A DNA stretch of 64,000 bases from Achromobacter sp. UMC46 (GCF_014170335.1 NZ_LZZS01000006.1:1-64000); one strand, 5' to 3'; shown: positions 1-8,643, numbered from the stretch's first letter. The notes: a model not told the origin generated them from the letters alone. Program-made: numbers and translations.

Positions 1-1
1 C

Positions 2-1288
2 CTTCCCCACCGCCCGCTCCTGCGCCTGCTGGCCGCGGCCCTGCTGCCGCTGGCCCTGGCCGCCTGCAATGGCAATGGCGATGACGACGATGACACGCCA
101 GCCGTCGCGCCCCCACCCGTAGTCGTCGATCCGGCGCCGGAAGTCGAAACGCCTGCGCGCAACACCGCCTATCTGAAGGCCAAGGCCGGCGACGTCATCC
201 AGGTTCGCATCGAAGAGCTGCGCCCCACCCAGGCCGCCATCGGCTACGACCAGATCTTCTACAAGCTGGGCCGCTGGCAGGGCGACTTCAACCGGTCCAC
301 CTGGGCGGCCGACGCGGCCTTGCAGCTGGACTACCTGGACCGCACTGTCGGCAAGAAATTCGACGACTACTGCGAAGACATGGGCGGTACCGAGCGCGCG
401 CAGAAATTCGCGGACATCGCCGCGGCCCGCGCCGCGCGCCTGGACCAGCCGGCCACCTTCGCCTGCAAGGACGCGCCGGGTACGCATACCGAAAACCTGA
501 AGACCGTCGTGGTCGGCTGGGACGGCAACCTGTACCTGACCGACGGCCACCACACGTTCTCGTCCTTGCGCACGATTTTCGACGGCGGCCCCAAGTTGCC
601 GGTCTGGGTGAAGGTCGACGCCAACTACAGCGACGTGGCCACCGCCGCCGCATTCTGGCAACGCATGGTCGACGAGCGCCGCGCCTGGTTGCGCGACGGT
701 CAGAACCAGCCCATCACCGTTGACCAGTTGCCCAGCCGCCTGGGCATGGCCAGCGCCGACGAGGCCGGCGGCATGCAGGAAGACCGCTACCGCTCGCTGG
801 TCTATTACACCCGCGACGTCGCCTACAAGAACGGCAGCCTGCCGGAGTTCGCGGAATTCCTGTGGGGCGACTGGCTGCGCCGCCAGGCCGCCGCAAGCCA
901 GTTGCCCGCGCTTGACCAGTACAAGATGCAGGCGCCCGCCACGCCCGCGCAGATCCTGGCGGCCAGCTCGTTCAATGCGACGCTGGCGCCCGGCGGCGCG
1001 AACGACAGCTACGCCGCCGCCGTGCGCGACGCGTCGTTGAAGATGGGTGCCCTGGCTGCTACGGACATCGTTTTCGACGATCGCACGGCCGCGAGCCTGG
1101 GCGGCATCCCCTTGACGGCGAACGTCGCCGCAGGCGTCTCCGTCAAAGGGTCACGAGACACGCTGGACGAGCTGGCCCGCAACGACGTCAAGAGCGATGG
1201 CACGCCGCGCAATGCCGGCAAGCTGTGGTTCGCCGTCAACTACCGCGCTTGCGGCAAGCCCGCGGCAGGAACCTGCTGGGGCTGGTAG
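2..1288 (+). CDS. ParB-like nuclease-domain lipoprotein (5' truncated)
   Basis: The reading frame is open from the window edge, so the start codon lies upstream. The first visible residues are a hydrophobic signal ending in LALAAC, a lipobox, followed by an acidic/proline linker, so the product is probably a periplasmic or outer-membrane lipoprotein. A DGHHTF motif at 542-559 is the hallmark of the ParBc_2 (putative ParB-like nuclease) family. The protein is over 400 residues, and its C-terminal half is Ala-rich without a domain I recognise. The role is unknown; such exported ParB-like proteins are not partition factors. The stop codon forms one arm of a hairpin shared with the convergent GST gene. 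Confidence 0.8.
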   Translation, partial: LPHRPLLRLLAAALLPLALAACNGNGDDDDDTPAVAPPPVVVDPAPEVETPARNTAYLKAKAGDVIQVRIEELRPTQAAIGYDQIFYKLGRWQGDFNRSTWAADAALQLDYLDRTVGKKFDDYCEDMGGTERAQKFADIAAARAARLDQPATFACKDAPGTHTENLKTVVVGWDGNLYLTDGHHTFSSLRTIFDGGPKLPVWVKVDANYSDVATAAAFWQRMVDERRAWLRDGQNQPITVDQLPSRLGMASADEAGGMQEDRYRSLVYYTRDVAYKNGSLPEFAEFLWGDWLRRQAAASQLPALDQYKMQAPATPAQILAASSFNATLAPGGANDSYAAAVRDASLKMGALAATDIVFDDRTAASLGGIPLTANVAAGVSVKGSRDTLDELARNDVKSDGTPRNAGKLWFAVNYRACGKPAAGTCWGW

Positions 1289-1305
1289 GACGGCTTGCCG
1301 TCCTA
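1286..1305. terminator. Bidirectional hairpin containing both convergent stop codons
   Basis: TAGGACGG, loop CTTG, then CCGTCCTA is a perfect 8-bp stem. The + strand stop (TAG, 1286-1288) and the - strand stop of the GST gene (1303-1305) are the two outer ends of the stem. There is no T-tract, so termination efficiency is uncertain. Confidence 0.55.
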
Positions 1306-1908
1306 GGCGGCGATCTGCATGGACGGCCGGGCGTTGACCCGGTCGCACCATGCCTGCACATGCGGGTGATTCTGCACGGCGCCCATGAAGGCGCTGTACC
1401 CGACCACCGATCCGACGACCAGGTCAGCCAGCGAATACGTCGCACCCAGAATCCAGGGACGCTGGGACAAATGGCCGTCCAACACGGCCAGCAGCCCATC
1501 CATATCCTCCAGGGCGATCTCGGCCTGCCGCGCATCGCGACGCGTGTCGTCCCCGTAGGCCGCGTGATACGCCCGCCCCAGCACTGCGCCATACGACACA
1601 TAGCTCCACGCGCACCATGACATCGCCAGCAAGCGCTCCGGCGTGTTCGGCGCCGGCCAAAGCCCGGCGTCGACGCCATAGCGTTCGCCGAGCCACAACT
1701 GAATCGCCAGGGACTCGAACATCGGCGCGCCATCCACCGTCAGCGTCGGCACCTTGCCGTTGGGGTTTAGCGCCAGGAATTCCGGACGGCGCTGCTCGCC
1801 CGCTTCAAGATCGACCACGACGCGCTCGTGGGGCACGCCCAGTTCGGTCAAGGCGCAGGCAATGGGGAGTGCGCTGGACTTGGGATGCCAGTAAAGGACG
1901 ACGGACAT
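1303..1908 (-). CDS. Glutathione S-transferase family protein
   Basis: This 201-residue protein has a thioredoxin-fold N-terminal domain (about 1-80) with the NPNGKVPTL cis-proline motif and an ESLAI motif that in GSTs contacts the glutathione gamma-glutamyl group. An alpha-helical C-terminal domain follows (about 90-200). The HPKSS segment near residue 8 sits where Ser/Cys catalytic residues lie in bacterial GSTs. I chose ATG at 1908 over an upstream TTG because GGAGA is correctly spaced before it. Likely function is cytoplasmic glutathione conjugation or reduction; the substrate is not predictable. It is divergent from a WYL regulator that may control it. Confidence 0.9.
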   Translation of the reverse strand: MSVVLYWHPKSSALPIACALTELGVPHERVVVDLEAGEQRRPEFLALNPNGKVPTLTVDGAPMFESLAIQLWLGERYGVDAGLWPAPNTPERLLAMSWCAWSYVSYGAVLGRAYHAAYGDDTRRDARQAEIALEDMDGLLAVLDGHLSQRPWILGATYSLADLVVGSVVGYSAFMGAVQNHPHVQAWCDRVNARPSMQIAA

Positions 1909-1947
1909 GGGCAAATCTCCTATTCATCTGCAGAAAGCTTCGTCCGC

Positions 1948-2005
1948 GGCGGAATGCCACGGTCAGCAGGCGCCACTGTAAAAGCCATTGCGGACAGATT
2001 CCGCC
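1948..2005. promoter_or_regulatory. Divergent GST/WYL-regulator control region with inverted repeats
   Basis: GGCGGAAT (1948-1955) is repeated inverted as ATTCCGCC (1998-2005). The second arm overlaps a local palindrome, GCGGA-CAGAT-TCCGC (1990-2004). The position between two divergent genes suggests operator sites for the YafY-type regulator. This is inference from symmetry only. Confidence 0.35.
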
Positions 2006-2028
2006 CTCGATTCGCGTTATCGTAGGCG

Positions 2029-3021
2029 ATGCTTACCGCCAGCAATCGCCTGCTCCGCCTGCTCTCGCTGCTGCAAACCCGCCGCCACTGGGCGGGCGCC
2101 GACCTTGCCGAGACGTTGGCCATCCACCCGCGCACCCTGCGACGCGACATCGATCGGCTGCGCGAGCTGGGCTATCCCATCCAGGCCAGTAGCGGCGTGG
2201 CGGGCGGCTATGCCTTCCGCGCGGGCCACGCGTTGCCGCCGCTGCTGCTGGACGACGACGAAGCCCTGGCGGTGGCCATCACGTTGCGCACGGCGGCCAC
2301 CGGGTCGGTAGGGGGCATCGAGGAGTCCGCGCTACGTGCGCTGGTGAAGCTTGAACAGGTCATGCCCACGCGCCTGCGGCGCCGGGTGGAAGCATTGAAA
2401 TCGGTCATTGTTCCCATAGACCGTGGCGGCCCCACTGTCGACGCGGGCTTGCTCGCCACGCTGGCCGCCGCCTGCCGCGACCAGTTCCTGATCGAGTTTG
2501 GCTACACCGACATCCGTGGACGTACCAGCCGCCGGCATGTCGAGCCGCACGGCATGGCGCACACGGCACAACGCTGGTATCTGGTGGCATGGGATCCGGC
2601 TCGCGACGACTGGCGCACATTCCGCATCGACCGCATCGCGGGCGCGCCGCGCGTCGGCAACCATTTCACGCCACGCCCGCCGCCCGAAGGCGGAGACTTG
2701 CGGGCGTTCGTCTCACGGTCGATCAACTTGGCGCCCTATGCCACCCAGGCGCAAATCATCCTGTATGCGCCACTGCGGGTCATGGCGCAGAAGCTTGCCG
2801 AATCCGCCAGCCAGCTTCAGCCCCTGGACGATGCGCGCTGCCTGCTGCAATGCGGCGCCGATTCGCTGGATTCCCTGGCGTATTGGCTGATGACGCTGGA
2901 TGTCGATTTTCATGTGCTCGCGCCTGCCGCGCTGCAAGACCGCCTGAAGGCCGTAGCGCAGCGCCTCGCACGCAGTGTCGAGCGCGCAGAAGGCGGTGCC
3001 GTCCGCAGCGCGGCACGCTAA
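2029..3021 (+). CDS. YafY-family transcriptional regulator (HTH_11 + WYL)
   Basis: The 330-residue protein has an N-terminal winged helix (about 1-60, RTLRRDIDRLRELG recognition region), a WYL domain with the literal Trp-Tyr-Leu triad at residues 183-185, and a C-terminal WCX-like extension. WYL regulators bind DNA and sense small or nucleic-acid ligands. This one is divergent from the GST gene with a 120-bp shared promoter containing inverted repeats, a standard local-regulator layout. Its ligand is unknown. Confidence 0.9.
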   Translation: MLTASNRLLRLLSLLQTRRHWAGADLAETLAIHPRTLRRDIDRLRELGYPIQASSGVAGGYAFRAGHALPPLLLDDDEALAVAITLRTAATGSVGGIEESALRALVKLEQVMPTRLRRRVEALKSVIVPIDRGGPTVDAGLLATLAAACRDQFLIEFGYTDIRGRTSRRHVEPHGMAHTAQRWYLVAWDPARDDWRTFRIDRIAGAPRVGNHFTPRPPPEGGDLRAFVSRSINLAPYATQAQIILYAPLRVMAQKLAESASQLQPLDDARCLLQCGADSLDSLAYWLMTLDVDFHVLAPAALQDRLKAVAQRLARSVERAEGGAVRSAAR

Positions 3022-3152
3022 CGCCGGACCACCCGCGCGGATGGCGCGGTCTGACCCCCGATCCTGCCGCTTTTCGCGCTATTAAGATCGGTGTATTTTT
3101 CACGCGCTTCGAGTATCTTGTGGCTCTTTCCGCCCTTTTCGAGACCCGAACA

Positions 3153-3599
3153 ATGAGCATCGATTCCCTCTCCGTCCAGGACAAGTCCGCCGCCCCCGGC
3201 GCCGACGCCTTTCTGCAATTCCTGGTCAACCTGGTGAACAACGGGAGCCAGATCGAAAGCATCGGCGTAACGTTGCAGATGGGGGGCATGATGGTGTCGG
3301 GCTCGATCGTGTCGGGCGCGGAATACTTCGACCGCTTCGCCGCCAGCTTCACGAATTCGCTCAGCACGGTCGACGCGGAGACCCGCGCCAGCGTGCATAC
3401 GTCGTTGGCCGAATTGGGCGACGTATTCCGCGTGCCGCAGCCCGCCGACCCGCTGCCCAACTACATCCACCTTGCCGACGCGCTGTTCTTCGCGGCCGAC
3501 GGGTCGCCTGTCGCCGGGCAGCCCACGCTGTGGCGCGGCCGCACCAGCGCGGTGGACGGCTTCATCCTGGGCCGCATGCAGTCCGACACGGCAAGCTGA
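3153..3599 (+). CDS. GvpU-like protein
   Basis: This 148-residue protein resembles the gas vesicle accessory protein GvpU family. The N-terminal part reads FLQFLVNLVNNGSQIESIGVTLQ, here split as FLQFLVNLVNN and IGVTLQMGGMMVSG, and is followed by SGAEYFDRFA. I started it at ATG 3153 because the longer frame reads back into the upstream regulator. No gvpA or other gas-vesicle gene is present nearby, so the name indicates family similarity and not a proven role in gas vesicles. It faces a strong hairpin and the convergent EAL-like gene. Confidence 0.7.
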   Translation: MSIDSLSVQDKSAAPGADAFLQFLVNLVNNGSQIESIGVTLQMGGMMVSGSIVSGAEYFDRFAASFTNSLSTVDAETRASVHTSLAELGDVFRVPQPADPLPNYIHLADALFFAADGSPVAGQPTLWRGRTSAVDGFILGRMQSDTAS

Positions 3600-3615
3600 A
3601 CCGCCACGGGCAATA

Positions 3616-3657
3616 GCGCCATGGCCGCCCGAATCCCGATTCGGGCGGCCATGGCGC
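3616..3657. terminator. 20-bp perfect inverted repeat between convergent genes
   Basis: Two exactly complementary 20-base arms (3616-3635 and 3638-3657) are separated by CC. The repeat lies between the GvpU-like stop and the convergent EAL-like stop, so it probably acts as a bidirectional terminator. It lacks a U-tract, and the stem is much longer than typical intrinsic terminators. Confidence 0.6.
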
Positions 3658-3661
3658 CACG

Positions 3662-4459
3662 TCAGCTGGCATAGCGCGTCGTACAGGCAAGGAATGACCG
3701 CCACGCGCCGCTATCGGCTTGCAGCCAGGTATCCAGGCATTCGGGGCTGAGCGGCGCGGACATCGCGGCACCGCGGAACAGCAGATTGCTATGCAGGCGC
3801 ATCCATGCGAAATCGCGGATATCGTCCACACCGCTTGCGACCACTTGCAGGTTGGCGCTCCAGGCGCGCTCCATCAGGGTGAAGAACCTTCCCTGCAGCG
3901 GACGGTCTTCGGACAAGCCCAGGGGTATTTGCACTTGCAGCCCTTCGGCGCGCAACAGCCCGTATTCGGATGCGACGCCATTGATGAGGCTGGGCACCAG
4001 GCGCACGCGCAGACGAGGCAAGAAGTCCGGATAGCGCGTCAGGACGTCCGCGCGCTTGGACAGCCTGCCGCTAAGCGGCAGCGTGAACGTGATGCGTGAT
4101 GCCGCGACCGTCAGGGGCGCGATACCGTCGTGGCAAGCCTGCTTGTTGACCCATATCGCTTCGTTGACCAGCCCGATGCCGAGTTCGACGCACAGGCGTT
4201 CCGCCAGGCATCCTGCGGCATTCACGTCCAGCGCGTGTTCGAACGACAGTTCGATCGGGGCGTTGAACCGCTTGAAGAACGCCACGCCGGCCTGTAGCCC
4301 GGCCCCTCCTCCGGAAGACCTCAGCCCGTTCCACAGGGATGCCCGGCTGCGCCCCAGCACCGCGTATTCGTGGAGTTGGCCTTGCGCCGTGAAGACGGGC
4401 TGAAAGCGCAGTAGAACGGATGCGTCCTGCAGCGGCCAGGATCGGGCGTCATCCTTCAT
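3662..4459 (-). CDS. Degenerate EAL-domain protein
   Basis: The 265-residue product begins LLRFQPVFTAQGQLHEYAVLGR, here split as FQPVFTAQGQ and EYAVLGR, which aligns with the start of c-di-GMP phosphodiesterase EAL domains (FQPIV..G...YEAL.R). The late segment LLFRGAAMSAPLSPECLDTW matches the family's C-terminal end. The EAL signature itself and the metal-binding acidic residues are not visible, so catalysis is unlikely and a binding or regulatory role is more plausible. It is divergent from the Rcs-like kinase gene and could belong to the same output circuit. That link is inference. Confidence 0.65.
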   Translation of the reverse strand: MKDDARSWPLQDASVLLRFQPVFTAQGQLHEYAVLGRSRASLWNGLRSSGGGAGLQAGVAFFKRFNAPIELSFEHALDVNAAGCLAERLCVELGIGLVNEAIWVNKQACHDGIAPLTVAASRITFTLPLSGRLSKRADVLTRYPDFLPRLRVRLVPSLINGVASEYGLLRAEGLQVQIPLGLSEDRPLQGRFFTLMERAWSANLQVVASGVDDIRDFAWMRLHSNLLFRGAAMSAPLSPECLDTWLQADSGAWRSFLACTTRYAS

Positions 4460-4613
4460 GGGTCAAAGTCATTCTGTTCTCGATTAGCGTCTGGCCGCGG
4501 CACAACGGCGGCTGCACAGCACGTGAACCGGCCGCGTTGCGGCATCGTGGAGGAATCCGAGTCAGGAGTTCCAGGTCGTGCCAATACTGCCCACGCCTGC
4601 TCAACAAATGAAC

Positions 4614-4625
4614 AAGAAAGTTCTT
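4614..4625. promoter_or_regulatory. Candidate RcsB-type palindrome
   Basis: AAGAA-AG-TTCTT is a 12-bp perfect palindrome in the 292-bp divergent region between the EAL-like gene and the phosphorelay kinase. It resembles the AGAAT..TTCT core of enterobacterial RcsB boxes. Binding is speculative. The rest of the 4460-4751 gap holds no gene I can support. Confidence 0.25.
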
Positions 4626-4751
4626 AAAGCGGCAGGCCAGACGATCCATGTCAAACCGGAGCGCGCCTGCGTACGCGAGTCAAGTCACGTCACCGCCCCC
4701 CCGTTCACTTTGAGATTCTTCTTATTCCTCTGGTAAGCAGGTGTTTCTATC

Positions 4752-7586
4752 ATGGGAGCAATGCTGGTAGAAGACCGCGGCGCTCTCGCCCTTGAACCTC
4801 AGGCCGCGCCGCGCGCGGCTTCCTTGCTGCTGCATTTCCTTGCGGTGGCTTTGCTCGCGTGCATCGCCGCGGGCGCCACGCTCTACCTGTACTGGGCCTT
4901 CAACGACGTCGTGTCCACCTACCGCCGCCACATGAATGCGGCCGCCTACGATGCGCAGCAGTTCTTCGACCAGCGCGAGGCGCTGCTCCGGTCCGTTTCG
5001 GCATCCGCCGTGCGCAACAACGGCTCCCGATTCATGGAAGAAGCGCTTGCCCGCGCAGGTGCGGCCCCGCAGATCGAGGTCTTGCCGCTGCAATCGACGC
5101 CGGGCGCCTACGACTGGGCGCTGGTGCTGACTCACCGCGACCTGCAACGCGTGGCGCTGGCCAGCACCAAAGTGGTCTACAGTTCGCCCCGCGATGCCAG
5201 CGCGCTGCGCGTATCCGCCCGCGACCCGCTTACCCTGTCCCCGATCTCCACGGATATCCAGGAATGGCTGACGCGCACCCTGACCAATATCGATATCCGC
5301 CCGGCCACCCACGGGCAGTCCCGGATCATCTGGCTGCACCCGCCGCAAGACACGGCCAAGCGGCTCTTCCTGTTCACGCCGCTGGACCCCGGCGAACCCG
5401 AAGCGGGCTGGATCGGCCTGGAAGTCCGGGGCGTCGAATCCGCCGTGAACATGCCCCGGGCGGGCGCAGGCAACTACGTGCTGTTCGACGAGCGCAGCCG
5501 TCCCGTGCTGCATAGCCCGGGCGGGACGGCCGCCGACCGCACGCTGGCCCACACCACGCGCGAGGACGCCTTCGGCCTGCAGGGCCAAGGGTGGATCCCC
5601 GACTATCTGGTGCTGAGCAAATCAGTGGGGGAAGACGGGTGGCGGCTGGTGTATTACACGCCGTTCCTGCGCGTGCTGCAGGACAACGCCGTCGCCTTGC
5701 AGACGGCGGCCTTCGCGTCCCTGCTGCTGACCATCGCCGTGGTCCTGCAGGTGCGCTACATCCGCCGCCAGCTCGTCCTGCCCGCGTTGCGCCAATACGA
5801 AGCCCTGGCCGACAGCGTATCGCTCAATCAGAAGCTGATCGAGGTCGCGCCGGTAGGCCTTTGCCTGCTGCGCCGCACCGACGGCGCCCTCGTGCTGTCC
5901 AACGACATGGCACGGCGCTGGTTCCGCGGCACGCCGGGCTGGCGGGCCGAAATCCTGTCCCGCGACGGCAACGAGACCACCCGCGAGTACAAGCTTGGCG
6001 ACGGCCGCAGCGCTTACCTGACGTTCGCCCCCACCACCTATCGCGGCGAAGCCGTGGTGCTTTGCGGCATCAGCGATATCTCGCCGTTAAAGCGCGTGGA
6101 GCAATCGCTGCTGCAGGCCAAGCGCGACGCGGAAGCCGCCAACGAGGCCAAGACCGTCTTTCTCACCACGATGAGCCACGAGATCCGGACACCACTCTAT
6201 GGCATTCTCGGCACGCTCGAATTGTTCTCGCTGACCTCGGTCAGCGGCCAGCAGGCGCAATACCTCGAGACCATTCAGCAGTCGTCGGCAAGCTTGCTTC
6301 GCACCATCAACGACACATTGGACATCTCCCGCATCGAAGCGGGCCATACGGCACTGCAATGCGCCCCGTTCTCTCCGGTCGAACTCATGAACAACGTCGT
6401 GGCCAGCTTTGCCGCGCGCGCGCATGCCAAGGGCTTGCGCGCCTATGCCGTCGCCGACCCCGACTCCCCAGCGGCGGTCATCGGCGACGCCACCCGAATC
6501 CGCCAAATCCTCGACAACCTTGTCAGCAACGCCATCAAGTTCACGGAATCCGGCCAGATCGTGTTGCGCCTGAAGCTTGACGGCAGCGATCTCGAAGGCG
6601 CCGACCTGAGTTTCCAGGTGGCGGACACCGGCCCCGGCATCGCTTCTGCACACCAGAGCCGACTATTCGACCCTTACTATCAGATTGCGGCTGACGGCCC
6701 GGCAGCGTTGCCTGGAACCGGATTGGGCCTGTCCATCTGCCGCCGCCTTGCTGAGATGATGGACGGCCAGCTCAATGCCGTCAGCGAATCCGGCCTTGGC
6801 ACGAGCGTCACATTCGAAGTCCGTCTGCCGCATGCCCCGGACGCACCCGAACCGGCCTCCCCCCGCCTGGAGGGCACGGCGGTGTATGTACTGGGCGCGG
6901 TGCCCGAAATCGTCAACAACCTATGCGAGTGGCTACGCCGCTGGGGCGCGGTGGCGTTGCCCTATCCCGCAGGCGGCGCCACGCCGCCGTGTCCCGGCGT
7001 GCTGGTGCACGCGTGGCCGCACGCGTCACGGCGCGGCCAATGGCGCGAGCCCCAAGTCATCATCCACCCCCCAGGCCTGCCCGCGCAGGGTGAAGACAGC
7101 CCCAGCACCTGGTTCGCCAACGCCTATAGCCTGGCCAGCATCCGCCACGCCGTCCTCCTGGCGCAAAGCGGTTCTGTCCGCAGCCTGACGCCTGACGCCA
7201 AGACGCCGATCGACACCTTGAATCTGCGGGTGCTCGTCACCGAAGACAACCCCATCAGCCAGTTGATCCTGCGCGAACAACTGGAGCACCTGGGCTGCGC
7301 CGTCGTCTTGGCGGGCAATGGCGAAGAAGCGCTGAACCTGCCCGACCTGATGCGCTTCGATGCCGTGCTGACCGACCTGAACATGCCCCGGCTGGACGGC
7401 TACACGTTCACTCGGCGTTTGCGCCAGCGCGGTTATGCGGGCCCTATCCTCGGCATCACCGCGAACGCCTTTCCCGATGAGCAGCGGCGCGGCATGGAAG
7501 CCGGCATGACCTGTTTGCTGGTCAAGCCCCTGGCGCTGGACGCATTGCGCCAAACCCTGCAATCCATCAAGACCATTCCGAACTGA
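4752..7586 (+). CDS. Hybrid sensor histidine kinase (RcsC-like)
   Basis: The protein has 944 residues. In order: TM1 (about 24-48), a periplasmic sensor region (about 49-310), TM2 (about 316-338), a PAS-like segment (about 355-450), then an HisKA H-box (MSHEIRTPL) with phospho-accepting His476. An HATPase follows with N-box (NLVSNAIKF), DTGPGIA and GTGLGLS motifs, then a degenerate receiver-like segment (about 710-800) and a C-terminal receiver with Asp875 (LTDLNMP). This is the RcsC domain order. It has no HPt domain, which is supplied by the next gene 2 nt downstream, so signal would pass His-Asp-His-Asp through that protein to the RcsB-like regulator. Confidence 0.9.
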   Translation: MGAMLVEDRGALALEPQAAPRAASLLLHFLAVALLACIAAGATLYLYWAFNDVVSTYRRHMNAAAYDAQQFFDQREALLRSVSASAVRNNGSRFMEEALARAGAAPQIEVLPLQSTPGAYDWALVLTHRDLQRVALASTKVVYSSPRDASALRVSARDPLTLSPISTDIQEWLTRTLTNIDIRPATHGQSRIIWLHPPQDTAKRLFLFTPLDPGEPEAGWIGLEVRGVESAVNMPRAGAGNYVLFDERSRPVLHSPGGTAADRTLAHTTREDAFGLQGQGWIPDYLVLSKSVGEDGWRLVYYTPFLRVLQDNAVALQTAAFASLLLTIAVVLQVRYIRRQLVLPALRQYEALADSVSLNQKLIEVAPVGLCLLRRTDGALVLSNDMARRWFRGTPGWRAEILSRDGNETTREYKLGDGRSAYLTFAPTTYRGEAVVLCGISDISPLKRVEQSLLQAKRDAEAANEAKTVFLTTMSHEIRTPLYGILGTLELFSLTSVSGQQAQYLETIQQSSASLLRTINDTLDISRIEAGHTALQCAPFSPVELMNNVVASFAARAHAKGLRAYAVADPDSPAAVIGDATRIRQILDNLVSNAIKFTESGQIVLRLKLDGSDLEGADLSFQVADTGPGIASAHQSRLFDPYYQIAADGPAALPGTGLGLSICRRLAEMMDGQLNAVSESGLGTSVTFEVRLPHAPDAPEPASPRLEGTAVYVLGAVPEIVNNLCEWLRRWGAVALPYPAGGATPPCPGVLVHAWPHASRRGQWREPQVIIHPPGLPAQGEDSPSTWFANAYSLASIRHAVLLAQSGSVRSLTPDAKTPIDTLNLRVLVTEDNPISQLILREQLEHLGCAVVLAGNGEEALNLPDLMRFDAVLTDLNMPRLDGYTFTRRLRQRGYAGPILGITANAFPDEQRRGMEAGMTCLLVKPLALDALRQTLQSIKTIPN

Positions 7587-7588
7587 CA

Positions 7589-7906
7589 ATGCAATCTGCT
7601 TGCCGTGCCACGAAAGGGAACGGACATTCGTTTCGATGCGCCGCCGGGCTTCGACCGGTGTTCCTGGAAACCATGAACAGCGATCTGGCGGCATTGGAGC
7701 AATCGATCGCAAGGCGGGACGTGCAGGCGGCGCGGCACACCCTGCATCGCATGCGAGGCGCGCTGTCCATGGTAAAAATGACCGCGCTATCGGCTGACCT
7801 CGAATTCGTCGAATCCAGGCTCTGCCGCCAGGGCTGGGGCGCGCAGGTGTCCCGGAAGGCCCGCAGCCTGGTGCAGGCGCTTCGGAAATTCTTGGTTCAA
7901 GTGTGA
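7589..7906 (+). CDS. HPt domain phosphotransfer protein
   Basis: This 105-residue protein carries an Hpt motif, TLHRMRGAL, with predicted phospho-accepting His53. It starts 2 nt after the kinase stop; Met29 (7673) is an alternative start, which would leave a compact 77-residue HPt helix bundle. It is encoded between the hybrid kinase and the RcsB-like regulator, so it most likely replaces the RcsD/HPt step of an Rcs-type relay as a free-standing cytoplasmic protein. The domain call rests on the motif and context; overall similarity is weak. Confidence 0.75.
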   Translation: MQSACRATKGNGHSFRCAAGLRPVFLETMNSDLAALEQSIARRDVQAARHTLHRMRGALSMVKMTALSADLEFVESRLCRQGWGAQVSRKARSLVQALRKFLVQV

Positions 7907-7961
7907 ACCGTGGCGCAAAATGATTCCGATGCTCTACCCGTTCATTTCACAGCCCCCTCGC

Positions 7962-8612
7962 ATGGAACGAATCAGAATAGTTCTTGCCGACGACCATCCG
8001 CTGGTGCTGATGGCCATGCGCGACCTGCTCGAAAAAGAGCTCAGCTTCGAGATCGCCGCGACACTGGCCAGCCCGACGGCGCTGATCGAGCATCTGCGCC
8101 GCGACCTGCCTGACGTGGTCATCACCGACTATTCGATGCCGGGCGACGAGACCTATGGCGACGGCATCCGTCTGGTCAAGTACCTGACACGGCACTTTTC
8201 CGGCGCGCAGGTCGTCGTGCTGACGATGGTGTCCAACCCCATGATCATTTCGGCCCTGTATGACACGGGCGTATCCGCCGTGGTGCTCAAGCGCGACCAT
8301 CTGGGCGAAATCGTGACGGCCCTGCAGACGCTGCGCGCCGGCCGCACGTACTATCCGCCGGATTTTCAAGGCGAAGGCACCACGGATTCACGCACCAAAT
8401 TCATCGGCGAACGCATCAACAGCCTGTCGCCCAAGGAATTTGAAGTGCTGCGCCATTTCGTCCAGGGCGAATCCATGATGCAGGTCGCCGAAACGCTCCA
8501 GCGCAGCGTGAAGACCGTCAGCGGACAAAAAATCTCGGCCATGCGAAAGCTGAACGTCCGGACTGACCAGGAGCTCGTGGCGTTTTGCGTCGAAATCGGA
8601 ATCTTCCAATAG
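7962..8612 (+). CDS. RcsB-like LuxR-family response regulator
   Basis: Starting at ATG 7962 the protein is 216 residues, the same as E. coli RcsB, and the phosphorylation site (ITDYSMPGDETYGDG) falls at Asp56, the RcsB position. An upstream in-frame ATG at 7920 would add 14 residues. The C-terminal LuxR HTH (SLSPKEFEVLRHFVQGE, RSVKTVSGQK) is also RcsB-like. It is the last gene of a kinase-HPt-regulator operon and presumably dimerises on DNA when phosphorylated. RcsB in enterobacteria controls envelope-stress and capsule genes; targets here are unknown, though the adjacent BamA/TamA-type barrel would fit an envelope theme. Confidence 0.9.
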   Translation: MERIRIVLADDHPLVLMAMRDLLEKELSFEIAATLASPTALIEHLRRDLPDVVITDYSMPGDETYGDGIRLVKYLTRHFSGAQVVVLTMVSNPMIISALYDTGVSAVVLKRDHLGEIVTALQTLRAGRTYYPPDFQGEGTTDSRTKFIGERINSLSPKEFEVLRHFVQGESMMQVAETLQRSVKTVSGQKISAMRKLNVRTDQELVAFCVEIGIFQ

Positions 8613-8643
8613 CTTTTGCGGACGCATGCACCCGCCCCCCGCT

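Noticed and set aside
3153-3599. Gas-vesicle cluster
   Set aside because: Only a GvpU-like gene is present. No GvpA, GvpF/L or GvpN motifs occur in neighbouring genes.
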